A stretch of DNA of 44,882 nt from Deltaproteobacteria bacterium. Lineage in GTDB: Bacteria; Bdellovibrionota_F; JAHFAK01. Every line of letters begins with the position of its first letter. The first letter of the stretch is position 1. Below are positions 1 to 8,461 of the stretch, piece after piece. Location: positions 1 to 44,882 of the forward strand of contig JAHFAK010000004.1 of assembly GCA_023250585.1 (NCBI GenBank), written 5' to 3'. Both the position numbers and the translations under genes were made by a program. Under the pieces are notes generated by a model. The model was not told where the DNA came from, did no database searches, and saw nothing but the letters and a program-made list of their open reading frames with translations.

Positions 1-76
1 GTTTTTAGTGGATTCTTCCCGTTGATTTTTGTATAGATGCTCCAGTATTTGTGCTCGTGAAGTTTCCGGAGGGAAA

Positions 77-1117
77 ATGCATACTCAGCAATGCACTACA
101 TGTGGTAAAAATTTTGTTCCTAAATTTAGTTTTCAGAAAGTAGACGCTAACGGAACTCTTACTTTTTACTGTTCGATTTCATGCCGTAATCCGGTTTTGA
201 ATACAAAAGAGTCAAAAATATGTTCTGTGTGTAGTAAGCTGACTCCTATTACTAAGATCAATCAAATCTATAGCGTCAATGGCGCTACTTATTATTTTTG
301 CGATACGACCTGTCGGGCACAATTTCTCGCGAAAAAAGAAGAACCAAAGGAAAAATTTCCATCGACAAAAAGTGCTCGTAAGATTGCAATTTTAAATAAA
401 AAGGGTGGAACCGGAAAAACAACAACAGCATTGAATCTTGCTGCTTCATTATCAATTAAAGGCTATAAAACGCTTCTTGTTGATACCGATTCGCAAGGCA
501 ATATTGCTGCAAGCTTGGGTCTGAAATGGCCACGTACTTTGGGACATTTTTTAGCGGATGGAATCCAGTTTGAGAGTTGTATTGTTTCAAAAGCTCCGAA
601 TTGGGATATCATGCTTTCCGATGAAGATATTGCTCATGTTGAGTTGAATTTAGCTACGGTAAAAGAACGAGAGTTTGTTTTAAAAAAGAAGTTTGAAAAG
701 ATTTCTCCACGTTATGACTTTATTATTTTTGATTGTGCTCCATCACATAGCTTGATGAATAAGAATACTTTGCTTTTTGTTGAAGAACTTATCATTACCG
801 TTTCATGTGACTACTTATCGGTCGTTGGTCTCAACCAAGTACTCAAATATATAAAACATATAAAAGATCTCTATAAACATAATATTAAAATCTTAGGTAT
901 TCTTCCTACATTTTACGATATTAGAAATAATATTGCTAATAGAGTGATCGAACTTTTACGTTCGAACTTTAATGGCAAAGTTCTCGATCCTATACGAATT
1001 AATACGACCCTCCGAGAAGCGCCTCTTTATAAAAAAACAATTTTTGAACATGATCAGCTATCCCGCGGAGCAGAGGATTACCATAATCTCACTGCGCATG
1101 TGATAAGGAAAGCTTAA
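77..1117 (+). CDS. ParA-family ATPase with two N-terminal zinc fingers
   Basis: This is a ParA/MinD/Soj-type P-loop ATPase of 346 residues. The reading frame is open from 29, but ATG 77 is preferred because a GGAGGG ribosome site lies at 68-73. Two small zinc-finger-like modules come first: C6-x2-C9 with C32-x3-C36, and C49-x2-C52 with C75-x3-C79. They resemble TRASH/MYM-type treble-clef fingers. The deviant Walker A box (KKGGTGKTT, residues 108-116) and a DTDSQGN switch motif follow, typical of ParA proteins that dimerise on ATP and bind DNA non-specifically. No ParB gene or parS site is visible nearby, and the 3' end converges on mutL 7 nt away. Chromosome or cargo positioning is the family role; the zinc fingers suggest a specific partner or DNA contact (inference). 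Confidence 0.88.
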   Translation: MHTQQCTTCGKNFVPKFSFQKVDANGTLTFYCSISCRNPVLNTKESKICSVCSKLTPITKINQIYSVNGATYYFCDTTCRAQFLAKKEEPKEKFPSTKSARKIAILNKKGGTGKTTTALNLAASLSIKGYKTLLVDTDSQGNIAASLGLKWPRTLGHFLADGIQFESCIVSKAPNWDIMLSDEDIAHVELNLATVKEREFVLKKKFEKISPRYDFIIFDCAPSHSLMNKNTLLFVEELIITVSCDYLSVVGLNQVLKYIKHIKDLYKHNIKILGILPTFYDIRNNIANRVIELLRSNFNGKVLDPIRINTTLREAPLYKKTIFEHDQLSRGAEDYHNLTAHVIRKA

Positions 1118-1124
1118 AACTCCT

Positions 1125-2861
1125 CTATGCTCTTCCAAACATTCGCTCGAATTGTCCTAATGTATATTTGATATAGATAGGCCGGCCGTGTGGACATGTT
1201 TGATTATGTCGTGCGTGATCGAGGTCAGCCAGAAGAAGGCGTATCTGTAATTCATTGAGATTTTTATTCGCCCGCAATGAATGATGGCATGAGAGAGTTT
1301 TTAAAATATTCTTTTTGATTTCTTCTGCATTTGTTACAATATCATTTTCTTCAAGTTCTTCATACAGATCTCGGAATAATTTTTCTACATGTGCTTCTAA
1401 AAATAAATTTGGAATAGCAGCAAAGATAAGCTGCTCGTCTTGTATGGCGAGATTGAATCCAATGGTTTGCAGCTCTTCGATAAGACAAGAAATAATTTTT
1501 TTATTGAGATTCTCTATTGGAATAGCAACAGGGAAAAGCAGCTTTTGTATTTTTTTGTCCTGGTTTTTTTCCAGTGTACATAATCGTTCATACGTAATTC
1601 TTTCAGCTGCTGCATGTTGATCCATTAGAATGAGATTATTATCTTTTTCGAGTATGATATACGTGCTATTGTATTGCCCTATAATAGTGCTGTCTGCAAA
1701 GGAAGAAGCCTTTTCTATTGATTCATCAATGACCGGGACATTTTTCTTTTCTTCAATAAAATTCATGTGCATTATTGCTTCTTGAGGTGATTTTTGCGGA
1801 ATAGTCTTGGCATAAAAAGATTGAGATGAAGATTGAAAGAAATTTTGAGCAGCAGTTTGGGTGGGCTTACTATAATAATTTTTGTTAATCAGAGCATGTT
1901 TAATACTTTTATAAATCAGCTGGTATATCTCGTTTTGATTGGAAAATTTTACTTCTTCTTTTCGTGGATGAACATTCACATCAATCCGATGAGGAGGAAT
2001 CGTAATATAAAGAACAGCAATAGGGTATTTTCCATGAGGAATAATATCTTGATAGGCATGCGTAATTGCATGATTGAGAGAAGAATTCCGAATAGTGCGA
2101 TTGTTGACATACGTATATATGCTTTGGCTATTTGATTTCGTAGAATGTGGATGAGAAACATAGCCAAAAAGTTCTATATCAAAGCTATTATGGTGAAATT
2201 CAATAAGATCGTTCTCATTCATGCCAAATATTCGAAGGATTCTTTCTTTGCTTTTTGCTGTACGTGGATAGTGAATATGTTTCGAATCAGCATGGAGTGT
2301 AAATGAAATATTTTCAAACCCGCACACACAATAATTCCATTTAGTAATACAATCTTTTCGTTCTGTCTCTTCACCTCGCAGAAATTTTTTTCGCACCGGT
2401 GTATTAAAGAATAAATCTTCTACAGTGATAGATGTTCCATCTTTACATCCAATCGGTTCACTATGAATAATTTCTCCACCTCGCAAGACAATACGTGTGC
2501 CTAAATCACTATTTTTTTGTTTTGTTTCAATTTTCATTTTTGATACAGCTGCAATAGACGGAAGCGCTTCACCTCTAAATCCCAGTGTTGAAATTGTATA
2601 GAGGTCATGTATATCTTTAATTTTACTTGTGGTGTAACGTTTCAAAGCGAGTAAAACTTCTTCACTACTCATGCCGATGCCGTTATCTTCAATTGTTATT
2701 GATTCAATGCCTGAACTGGTTATTGCAACCGTAATTTCTGAAGCTTCTGCGTCTATGGAATTTTCTACAAGTTCTTTAAGAATAGATGAGGGACGTTCAA
2801 CAACTTCGCCTGCTGAAATTTTATTAATGAGATCTTCGGGGAGAATGTTGATCTTACTCAT
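1125..2861 (-). CDS. mutL: DNA mismatch repair protein MutL
   Basis: MutL links MutS mismatch recognition to strand removal. The N-terminal GHKL ATPase is clear, with motifs ELVENSIDA, DNGIGM and GFRGEALPSIAAV. The C-terminal part carries DQHAAAERITYE (residues 414-425), an exact match to the DQHA-x2-E-x4-E endonuclease motif, and ends with the CPHGRP motif. This is therefore the nicking type of MutL found in bacteria without MutH. The length of 578 residues is slightly below the usual 600-650. It is transcribed leftwards, divergent from the phosphatidyltransferase, with giant hairpin element 1 in the intergenic region. No clear ribosome site precedes the ATG. mutS is not in the window. Confidence 0.97.
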   Translation of the reverse strand: MSKINILPEDLINKISAGEVVERPSSILKELVENSIDAEASEITVAITSSGIESITIEDNGIGMSSEEVLLALKRYTTSKIKDIHDLYTISTLGFRGEALPSIAAVSKMKIETKQKNSDLGTRIVLRGGEIIHSEPIGCKDGTSITVEDLFFNTPVRKKFLRGEETERKDCITKWNYCVCGFENISFTLHADSKHIHYPRTAKSKERILRIFGMNENDLIEFHHNSFDIELFGYVSHPHSTKSNSQSIYTYVNNRTIRNSSLNHAITHAYQDIIPHGKYPIAVLYITIPPHRIDVNVHPRKEEVKFSNQNEIYQLIYKSIKHALINKNYYSKPTQTAAQNFFQSSSQSFYAKTIPQKSPQEAIMHMNFIEEKKNVPVIDESIEKASSFADSTIIGQYNSTYIILEKDNNLILMDQHAAAERITYERLCTLEKNQDKKIQKLLFPVAIPIENLNKKIISCLIEELQTIGFNLAIQDEQLIFAAIPNLFLEAHVEKLFRDLYEELEENDIVTNAEEIKKNILKTLSCHHSLRANKNLNELQIRLLLADLDHARHNQTCPHGRPIYIKYTLGQFERMFGRA

Positions 2862-2931
2862 ATATAGAAGTTACTTAACTAATCTCGTATTGCGAATCAA
2901 TAAAAAAGCATTGTAACAGCTCAGTAAATGG

Positions 2932-3058
2932 GGTAGTAAGGGAGTAGGTAAGTTCTAAAGAAGTATGTATATCGACGTCGCTTCCATAATACTTTTAAGA
3001 ACAGGAAAGCGCGCTCGATATACATACTTCTTTAGAACTTACCTACTCCCTTACTACC
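2932..3058 (-). repeat. Giant hairpin element 1 (variable-arm family I)
   Basis: Left arm 2932-2975 and right arm 3015-3058 are a perfect 44-bp inverted repeat. The 39-nt head (2976-3014), read on the minus strand, matches the heads of elements 2 and 3 almost base for base (one end base and one internal base differ from element 2). The arm end next to the head, TATATCGA, is shared; farther out the arm sequence is specific to this copy. It lies between divergent mutL and the phosphatidyltransferase gene. There is no T tract, no open reading frame and no obvious target duplication. Weaker flanking complementarity exists (CTCA 2920-2923 with TGAG 3059-3062). Confidence 0.93.
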
Positions 3059-3112
3059 TGAGGGATTACAAAGCATTACAATTTTTCCTGCAAGATACTA
3101 CACAATTTATGT

Positions 3113-3661
3113 ATGATGAAAACATCTGATATTATCAATCTTCCAAATGTAATTACTTTTTTGCGAGTGCCGTTAGCATTCTTATGGTTAGCTTATTATC
3201 AAGATCATGGCATTCAATTAGGAATTATTGTTGTCATTATTCTCACCGATATTATTGATGGCTATTTAGCCCGAAAGCTCAGACGTGTGACTGACTTCGG
3301 TAAAATCTTTGATCCTATTTGTGATAAATCAATATCGCTCTTCGCATTTTTTTGTTTCTACTTTTTAGGAAAAATTAACGGCGGTCAGTTATTTATATTC
3401 ATTGCTCGAGATGTTTTTATTTTCATGGCAGTGATTTTTTATTTATTATTTTTTAGAAAATACAAAATAAAATGGCGTGCGCGATTTTTAGGTAAGCTGA
3501 CCACAGCCGCGCAATTCCTTGCTATATTTGCCTTTACGCTATCTTATGATTATTTTCTAGAACTTTTCATTCTTGTTTTTGTTTTTTCTTTTTTATCTAT
3601 CATGGATTACTCATTATTTTTTATTTCTTCATTGAAAAAAAGAGAAGTTGTCGCAGAATAA
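3113..3661 (+). CDS. CDP-alcohol phosphatidyltransferase (PgsA-like)
   Basis: This 182-residue integral membrane enzyme transfers a phosphatidyl group from CDP-diacylglycerol to an alcohol, probably glycerol-3-phosphate. The full family signature is present: D46-x2-D49-G50-x2-A53-R54-x8-G63-x3-D67-x3-D71, whose aspartates bind two metal ions. Several hydrophobic segments follow, as expected for a six-helix protein. Length fits phosphatidylglycerophosphate synthase (PgsA), but a cardiolipin-synthase or other head-group specificity cannot be excluded, so no symbol is given. Two adjacent ATG codons (3113, 3116) are possible starts and neither has a good ribosome site. Giant hairpin element 1 ends 54 nt upstream. 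Confidence 0.9.
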   Translation: MMKTSDIINLPNVITFLRVPLAFLWLAYYQDHGIQLGIIVVIILTDIIDGYLARKLRRVTDFGKIFDPICDKSISLFAFFCFYFLGKINGGQLFIFIARDVFIFMAVIFYLLFFRKYKIKWRARFLGKLTTAAQFLAIFAFTLSYDYFLELFILVFVFSFLSIMDYSLFFISSLKKREVVAE

Positions 3662-3766
3662 AATAATTCTTTGGAAATGCTTGTATTTAGATGACATGAC
3701 GGTGTACACGAAAAATATTATTTTGTTTAAATTTACGACAAAAATAAAAATATTGTACAACTTTGT

Positions 3767-3795
3767 TTGACATAGAAAAAAAAATACTTTAAAAT
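3767..3795 (+). promoter_or_regulatory. Strong sigma-70-type promoter for the lysine-rich peptide
   Basis: A consensus -35 box TTGACA (3767-3772) is followed after 17 nt by TAAAAT (3790-3795), five of six matches to TATAAT, in a very A/T-rich setting. Transcription should start near 3802, giving a leader of about 45 nt before the ATG at 3847. Confidence 0.75.
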
Positions 3796-3846
3796 TTGAT
3801 TTATAGAGCGAAGTGCAGACTATAACTTTAAACAAAGGAGGCCATC

Positions 3847-3912
3847 ATGGCAGCTAAGAAAAAAACAAAGAAGAAAGCAACAAAGAAGAAAGCAACAAAG
3901 AAAAAGAAATAA
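3847..3912 (+). CDS. 21-residue lysine-rich basic peptide
   Basis: A 21-codon frame encodes a peptide with 13 lysines in KKK(A)T blocks, resembling the tails of histone H1-like bacterial proteins. Three signals argue that it is expressed: an ideal AAAGGAGG ribosome site (3834-3841) 5 nt before ATG, a near-consensus promoter at 3767-3795, and a terminator hairpin at 3949-4010. Such a short peptide with this composition could bind DNA or RNA as a compaction peptide, but that is inference. It could also be a remnant of a longer H1-like gene, although the strong signals and clean ends argue against decay. It is monocistronic. Confidence 0.7.
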   Translation: MAAKKKTKKKATKKKATKKKK

Positions 3913-3948
3913 CGTTGCTTTTTTAAATTTCTGTTAGAACATTTCATC

Positions 3949-4010
3949 AATAAGACAATCCCAACAACTTAATTCTAAATATGAACTTCTTAGGGGTTGT
4001 CTTATTTTTA
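3949..4010 (+). terminator. Hairpin terminator after the lysine-rich peptide
   Basis: A 14-bp stem (3949-3962 with 3993-4006, one G-T pair) with a 30-nt loop is followed by a T-rich run. It sits between the convergent peptide gene and the leftward FG-GAP lipoprotein gene, and A-rich sequence on its left side could let it serve both strands. Confidence 0.6.
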
Positions 4011-4024
4011 TAAGTTTCTTAATC

Positions 4025-6640
4025 TTATTTAAACACATAGACTGCTCCGCTATTAGTCACACTATTATCGCTTTGTGTACCGTTAATACCTGTTGCATTA
4101 CTGTCTTCATTATATGCACCAACAACAATCGTATCACCTGATATTTTTACCTCTATTCCAAAATAATCAGTTGACCCCGGATTAGAAGCTTTTAAATATG
4201 CTCGCTGAGTCCAGGTAGAACCACTGCGTGTAAATACATATGCCGCGCCACATTCACTACAAGTATTATCATTTTGATCTCCATCTATGCCAGTTGCATT
4301 ACTGTCATCAGCATAGGCACCAACAACTATAGTATCGCTTGATATTGCTACGCTCCATCCAAAGTAATCGAACATTTCCAGATTAGAAGCTTTCAGATAG
4401 GCTTGCTGACTCCATGTTGTTCCACTTCGAGTAAATACATATGCAGCTCCACTACCATCTACACTATTACCGCTACCGTCTTCTTGATAAGCACCAACAA
4501 CAATAGTATCTCCTGATATTCCTACACTCCACCCAAAGCTATCATCCGCTTCAGTATTAGAAGCTTTTATATAGGCTTGTTGACTCCATGTAGATCCACT
4601 TCTTGCAAAAACATATACTGCTCCACTATTGCTTGCACTATTATCGCTTGCATTTCCATCAATTCCTGTTGCACTACTGTCTTCGTAACGACTTGCGATA
4701 GCAATAGTATCCCCTGATATTACTGTACTCCATCCAAATTGATCATTAGCTTCAGTATTAGAAGCTTTCAGATAGGCTTGCTGACTCCATGTAGTTTCAC
4801 TGCGGGTAAATACATATGCCGCGCCACAATTAGTCACGCTATTATCGCTTTGATTCCCACCTACTCCGGTTGCATTACTGTCTTCGAAGTAAGCACTAAC
4901 AACAATAGTATCTCCTGATATTCCTACGTTATTTCCAAATTTATCAAATGCTCCAGTATTAGAAGCTTTCAGATAAGCTTGCTGACTCCATGTAGTTCCA
5001 CTGCGGGTAAATACATATGCCGCTCCACTATTGCTTGCACTATTATCAGTTTGATTCCCACCTACTCCGGTTGCATTACTACTTTCTAAATAAGCACCAA
5101 CAACAATAGTATCTCCTGATATTGCTACGCTATTTCCAAAATTATCCCCCGCGCCAGTATTAGAAGCTTTGAGATAGGCTTGTTGACTCCAGGTAGAACC
5201 ACTGCGTGTAAATACATATGCCGCGCCACTATCAGCAGCACTATTATTAGTTGAATCGCCATTGATTCCTGTTGCATTACTGTCTTCGTTATAAGCACCA
5301 ACAACAATAGTATCTCCTGATATTGCTGTGCTATATCCAAAGAAATCAGATGCTCCGGTACTAGAAGCTTTCATATATGCTTCTTGTGCAGTAAGGCCTC
5401 GTGTTACTACAATAGTATATGTTTTTTGAGTGGTTTGATCTTCTGCTGTTACAACAACCGTTATCGTATTGGTTCCTAAATTCATAGTTATACTACTCGA
5501 AGCATTTCCTGAAGTTACACTGCTACCATTGACCGTTATACTTGCTCCAGATTGTTCTTTGGTCGGAGTTACCGTGATTGATGATGTACCTATACCTACA
5601 CTCGCCGTATATGAGGTGATTGCAGCAGAAAATGCAGGAGCTACAGTTCCCGATGATAAAGTTAATGCTGATAGATTTGCATTACTCGATGCAACTACAT
5701 CAGTGATTGTAACACTCACTCCGCTTTCCATTTCACCTGCCGCATTTTTTGTATAGACGAGTAAATAAGTAGCATTAGTTGGAATTGCCGTATTTGCGGG
5801 GATAGCATACGTAAGATTACTACCTGATTTAGCAATTGTTGAGATTGCAGATTGTCCTGAAAGTTTCGTTGATGAATTACTTCCGTAGTATAAAACATAG
5901 TGAGTAATATCAGTTTCATTAGATGCTTTAGTTATGGATACGTTTCCTGCAATTTCATTCGCTGTAATATCCGTATCGGTAAATGAAACTCCCTGGGCTG
6001 CGTATTGCGGTACTGCAACATCTATAATTGCCGTGCTAATAGAAGAGCTCATTTCCCCTACGCTATTTTTAGTAAAGACGAGTAAATAAGTAGCATTTGT
6101 TGGAATTGCAGTATTTGCCGGGATAGTATAGATTAGATTACTACCCGTTTTCGCAATCTCTTTAATAGCACTTTGTCCGGCGAGTTTTGTCGTTGCATTA
6201 CTTCCCCAATATAAAACATAATCGGTGATGTTGTCTTCATTAGCAGCCTTTGTAATTGAAACTGTTCCTCCTAGTTCATTTAAAGTATAATCGCTATCAG
6301 TAAAGGTGATATTCCCTGCTTTATCTTCAGGTAAGGTAGCTGCTTTAGCATTGCTTTCTACGACTGTTGTACTGCTGGTAGTAGTAGTTGTTGTTGTGCT
6401 CTCAGCTGCTACTTCGTCATCTGAAGTAGCTTCCTCATCTTCTGTTGCTTCAGTGCTGTCTGTCACTGCAGCGGTATCTTCTTGGGTTGAGTCTTCTGTT
6501 GTTGTTATACTCGTATCATCATTAGGATCAGGTTGTTCGCTTGTACTACATCCAGGGGTTACACTTCCTCCTCCTAGACATAAACACAGTAAGAATAAAA
6601 AAAGATACGTAAGCAGTGATTTGGTAAGTATAGATTTCAT
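4025..6640 (-). CDS. Large secreted lipoprotein with cadherin-like and seven FG-GAP-like repeats
   Basis: This 871-residue envelope protein begins with a hydrophobic signal segment (about residues 8-22) and a cysteine at about residue 31 that could be lipidated, although the lipobox is atypical. A Ser/Thr/Asp/Glu-rich linker to about residue 105 follows, then two near-identical modules of roughly 105 residues (to about 317), a cadherin-like beta-sandwich of the PF12733 type (about 322-414), and seven tandem repeats (421-871). Each repeat contains SGDTIVVGAY, a calcium-loop-like DSNATG segment and GAAYVFTRSG, typical of FG-GAP beta-propeller blades; seven repeats would close one propeller. Surface adhesion or ligand binding is the likely role (inference). 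It is transcribed alone, leftwards. Confidence 0.88.
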   Translation of the reverse strand: MKSILTKSLLTYLFLFLLCLCLGGGSVTPGCSTSEQPDPNDDTSITTTEDSTQEDTAAVTDSTEATEDEEATSDDEVAAESTTTTTTTSSTTVVESNAKAATLPEDKAGNITFTDSDYTLNELGGTVSITKAANEDNITDYVLYWGSNATTKLAGQSAIKEIAKTGSNLIYTIPANTAIPTNATYLLVFTKNSVGEMSSSISTAIIDVAVPQYAAQGVSFTDTDITANEIAGNVSITKASNETDITHYVLYYGSNSSTKLSGQSAISTIAKSGSNLTYAIPANTAIPTNATYLLVYTKNAAGEMESGVSVTITDVVASSNANLSALTLSSGTVAPAFSAAITSYTASVGIGTSSITVTPTKEQSGASITVNGSSVTSGNASSSITMNLGTNTITVVVTAEDQTTQKTYTIVVTRGLTAQEAYMKASSTGASDFFGYSTAISGDTIVVGAYNEDSNATGINGDSTNNSAADSGAAYVFTRSGSTWSQQAYLKASNTGAGDNFGNSVAISGDTIVVGAYLESSNATGVGGNQTDNSASNSGAAYVFTRSGTTWSQQAYLKASNTGAFDKFGNNVGISGDTIVVSAYFEDSNATGVGGNQSDNSVTNCGAAYVFTRSETTWSQQAYLKASNTEANDQFGWSTVISGDTIAIASRYEDSSATGIDGNASDNSASNSGAVYVFARSGSTWSQQAYIKASNTEADDSFGWSVGISGDTIVVGAYQEDGSGNSVDGSGAAYVFTRSGTTWSQQAYLKASNLEMFDYFGWSVAISSDTIVVGAYADDSNATGIDGDQNDNTCSECGAAYVFTRSGSTWTQRAYLKASNPGSTDYFGIEVKISGDTIVVGAYNEDSNATGINGTQSDNSVTNSGAVYVFK
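4028..5380 (-). repeat. Seven tandem coding repeats (about 201 bp each)
   Basis: The 3' half of the lipoprotein gene consists of seven head-to-tail units encoding 67, 67, 67, 67, 58, 67 and 58 residues. Copies share long stretches at DNA level, so unit gain or loss by recombination is possible. The fifth unit has a 9-residue deletion in the loop after the strand segment; the seventh simply lacks the C-terminal connector. Confidence 0.9.
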
Positions 6641-6906
6641 GATGCCCCCTAAATTTAATTGTACCTAAATTAAGATAGGTACTATCCTTAAATATTAGTA
6701 TATCATTATTTTATTATAAGTGCAATAGAATTAGCTATGAGATACATCACGTCTCCTTGGATAAGAAGACCTTTTGGCTTAATTGCTTGAATTTATTGGT
6801 ATATTTCAATAACATTTATCTGACGATTCTTACATTTTTTTCTTGCATAGAGCGTAATTTTTTGGTAGCTAAAATAAGTTTACTAATATGGTTATGTAGC
6901 TTATGG
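6641..6906. other. AT-rich non-coding region upstream of the nusA leader terminator
   Basis: I see no credible gene here. A hydrophobic frame starting with TTG at 6757 runs into the terminator and lacks a ribosome site. The best promoter-like signal is TTGCAT (6843-6848), 17 nt, then TAGCTA (6866-6871) preceded by a TG extended -10 motif; it would give a leader starting near 6878. Upstream signals for the leftward lipoprotein gene must also lie here. Confidence 0.4.
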
Positions 6907-6934
6907 AGGCTTTCTCGAGAAAGCCTTTTTTTTT
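6907..6934 (+). terminator. Intrinsic terminator in the leader of the nusA operon
   Basis: A perfect 20-nt palindrome (6907-6926, AGGCTTTC core) is followed by nine T residues on the plus strand (6926-6934), a textbook intrinsic terminator. No gene precedes it on this strand, so it ends either a short untranslated RNA or a leader. It lies about 150 nt before nusA and directly abuts structured element A, suggesting attenuation (inference). Confidence 0.85.
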
Positions 6935-6935
6935 A

Positions 6936-7069
6936 TTAATGAAACTCTACAAACGCCCATCTACGGCGTTAGTCAGTTAAGATCCTCCTTGCGGCGTAAC
7001 TACAATGTACGCCTCAGTCGGCATCTTAACTGACTGCCTTGTATCTGAGCATTTGTAGAGTTTCATTAA
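6936..7069 (+). repeat. Structured element A (variable-arm family II), nusA leader
   Basis: Outer arms 6936-6953 and 7052-7069 pair perfectly over 18 bp. Inner arms 6971-6983 and 7023-7035 pair perfectly over 13 bp. The apical stem GCGTA/TACGC (6994-6998, 7008-7012) closes a 9-nt loop. The junction motifs CCATCTACG (6957-6965) and GTATCTG (7041-7047) are unpaired and are shared with element B at 20711-20834. The element ends 17 nt before the nusA start codon, so it is probably in the nusA 5' leader. Confidence 0.85.
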
Positions 7070-7086
7070 AATAATGGAGAAACATT

Positions 7087-8436
7087 ATGTCTGAATTAAA
7101 TAGAATTTTGGATCAGGTTGAAAAAGATAAAGGGATTGATAAAAAAATCCTTATTGAAGCCCTCGAGCTAGCTATGCTTACTGTTGCTCAGAAAAAACTG
7201 GGAACTGCGAGAGAAATTGAAGCTCAGTACAATGAGGAAGCAGGCGAAATAGAACTTTTTGAATTTAAAACTGTTGTTGATAAAGTAGAAAATCCTCAAG
7301 TGGAAATGACTATTAAGGAAGCAAAGGAAATAGATCCAGATGCTCAAGTTAATGATAGCCTTGGAGTTAAACTCGATTCAGCTGAATTCGGAAGAATTGC
7401 AGCGCAGGCAGCCAAGCAAGTTATTATTCAAAAAGTTCGAGAAGCAGAAAGAGATATTGTATTTAATGAATATAAGGATCGCAAAGGAGAAGTTGTTACT
7501 GGAATTTTGCGTCGAGTAGAGCACAAGGATTTAATTATTGATCTAGGAAAAACCGAAGCCGTTCTTCTCGAGGAAGAACAAGTAGCAAAAGAACGCTATC
7601 ATACGGGAGATCGTATTCAAGCCTATATTTCCAATGTTCATAAAATATCACGAGGCCCTCAAATTGTACTGTCGAGAATTCATCCGGGATTATTAATTAA
7701 ACTTTTTGAAACAGAAGTTCCTGAAATTTATGAAGGTGTAATTAAAATAAAAGGCGCCGTACGCGAACCTGGCGATCGAGCAAAGATCGCAGTATATTCA
7801 GAAGATTCGGATGTTGATCCCGTTGGAGCATGCGTAGGGTTAAAAGGATCTCGTGTTCAAAATGTTGTACAAGAGCTACGAGGAGAAAAAATTGATATTG
7901 TTGAATGGGATCCAGATCCTGCAAAGTTTGTATGCAATGCCATTGCTCCTGCAGAAGTTCAAAAAGTAATTATTGATAAAGAAGAAAAGCTCATGCAAAT
8001 TATAGTGGGAGATGATCAGTTATCTCTTGCAATTGGTAAACGTGGTCAAAACGTTCGTCTTGCTGCTCAATTAACTGGTTGGAAAATAGATCTTCATTCA
8101 GAATCACAGGTAAAAAAGAAAACGGAAGAAACGAAGAAAATCTTGCTTAAATTACAGGATATGGACACTGCTCAAGCCGATCTTTTACTTAAACAGGGAT
8201 TTTCCGATGTGCTTGATATACAGGCATTAAGTGATAATGATTTGTCTGATATGTTGGGTATTAGCGTTGATCGTGCTAAAAATATTCTAGAAAATCTTAA
8301 AAAGGTTGTAGAAGAAGAAAAGAATAAAGTTACAAAAGAGCAGGAAGAAAAAGTCACTGAAGTAAAGAATGAAACGGAATCAAAAGAGTCACATTCAGAA
8401 CCTACATCAGTAGAAAATAACGATACCAAAGAATAA
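7087..8436 (+). CDS. nusA: Transcription termination/antitermination protein NusA
   Basis: NusA binds RNA polymerase and nascent RNA, controlling pausing, termination and antitermination. The 449-residue protein has the N-terminal polymerase-binding domain, an S1 domain (about 135-200) and two KH domains, including GACVGLKGSRVQNVVQEL and AIGKRGQNVRLAAQLTGW. A single C-terminal helix-hairpin-helix segment and a short charged tail follow. A GGAGA ribosome site lies before the ATG. It heads the operon with infB 25 nt downstream. The usual upstream partner rimP is absent; a terminator and structured element A occupy that place instead, hinting at autoregulated attenuation. Confidence 0.97.
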   Translation: MSELNRILDQVEKDKGIDKKILIEALELAMLTVAQKKLGTAREIEAQYNEEAGEIELFEFKTVVDKVENPQVEMTIKEAKEIDPDAQVNDSLGVKLDSAEFGRIAAQAAKQVIIQKVREAERDIVFNEYKDRKGEVVTGILRRVEHKDLIIDLGKTEAVLLEEEQVAKERYHTGDRIQAYISNVHKISRGPQIVLSRIHPGLLIKLFETEVPEIYEGVIKIKGAVREPGDRAKIAVYSEDSDVDPVGACVGLKGSRVQNVVQELRGEKIDIVEWDPDPAKFVCNAIAPAEVQKVIIDKEEKLMQIIVGDDQLSLAIGKRGQNVRLAAQLTGWKIDLHSESQVKKKTEETKKILLKLQDMDTAQADLLLKQGFSDVLDIQALSDNDLSDMLGISVDRAKNILENLKKVVEEEKNKVTKEQEEKVTEVKNETESKESHSEPTSVENNDTKE

Positions 8437-8461
8437 TAGGTACGTGGAGATACAAAAACGA

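Noticed and set aside
4028-5380. Evenly spaced repeats as a possible CRISPR array
   Set aside because: The units are about 201 bp, in frame, and encode beta-propeller blades without spacers.
5469-5756. Antisense frames inside the lipoprotein gene
   Set aside because: They mirror the repetitive Ser/Thr/Val-rich coding strand and have no initiation signals.
6757-6939. Short hydrophobic frame as a small membrane protein or type I toxin
   Set aside because: It starts with TTG without a ribosome site and runs through the terminator hairpin.
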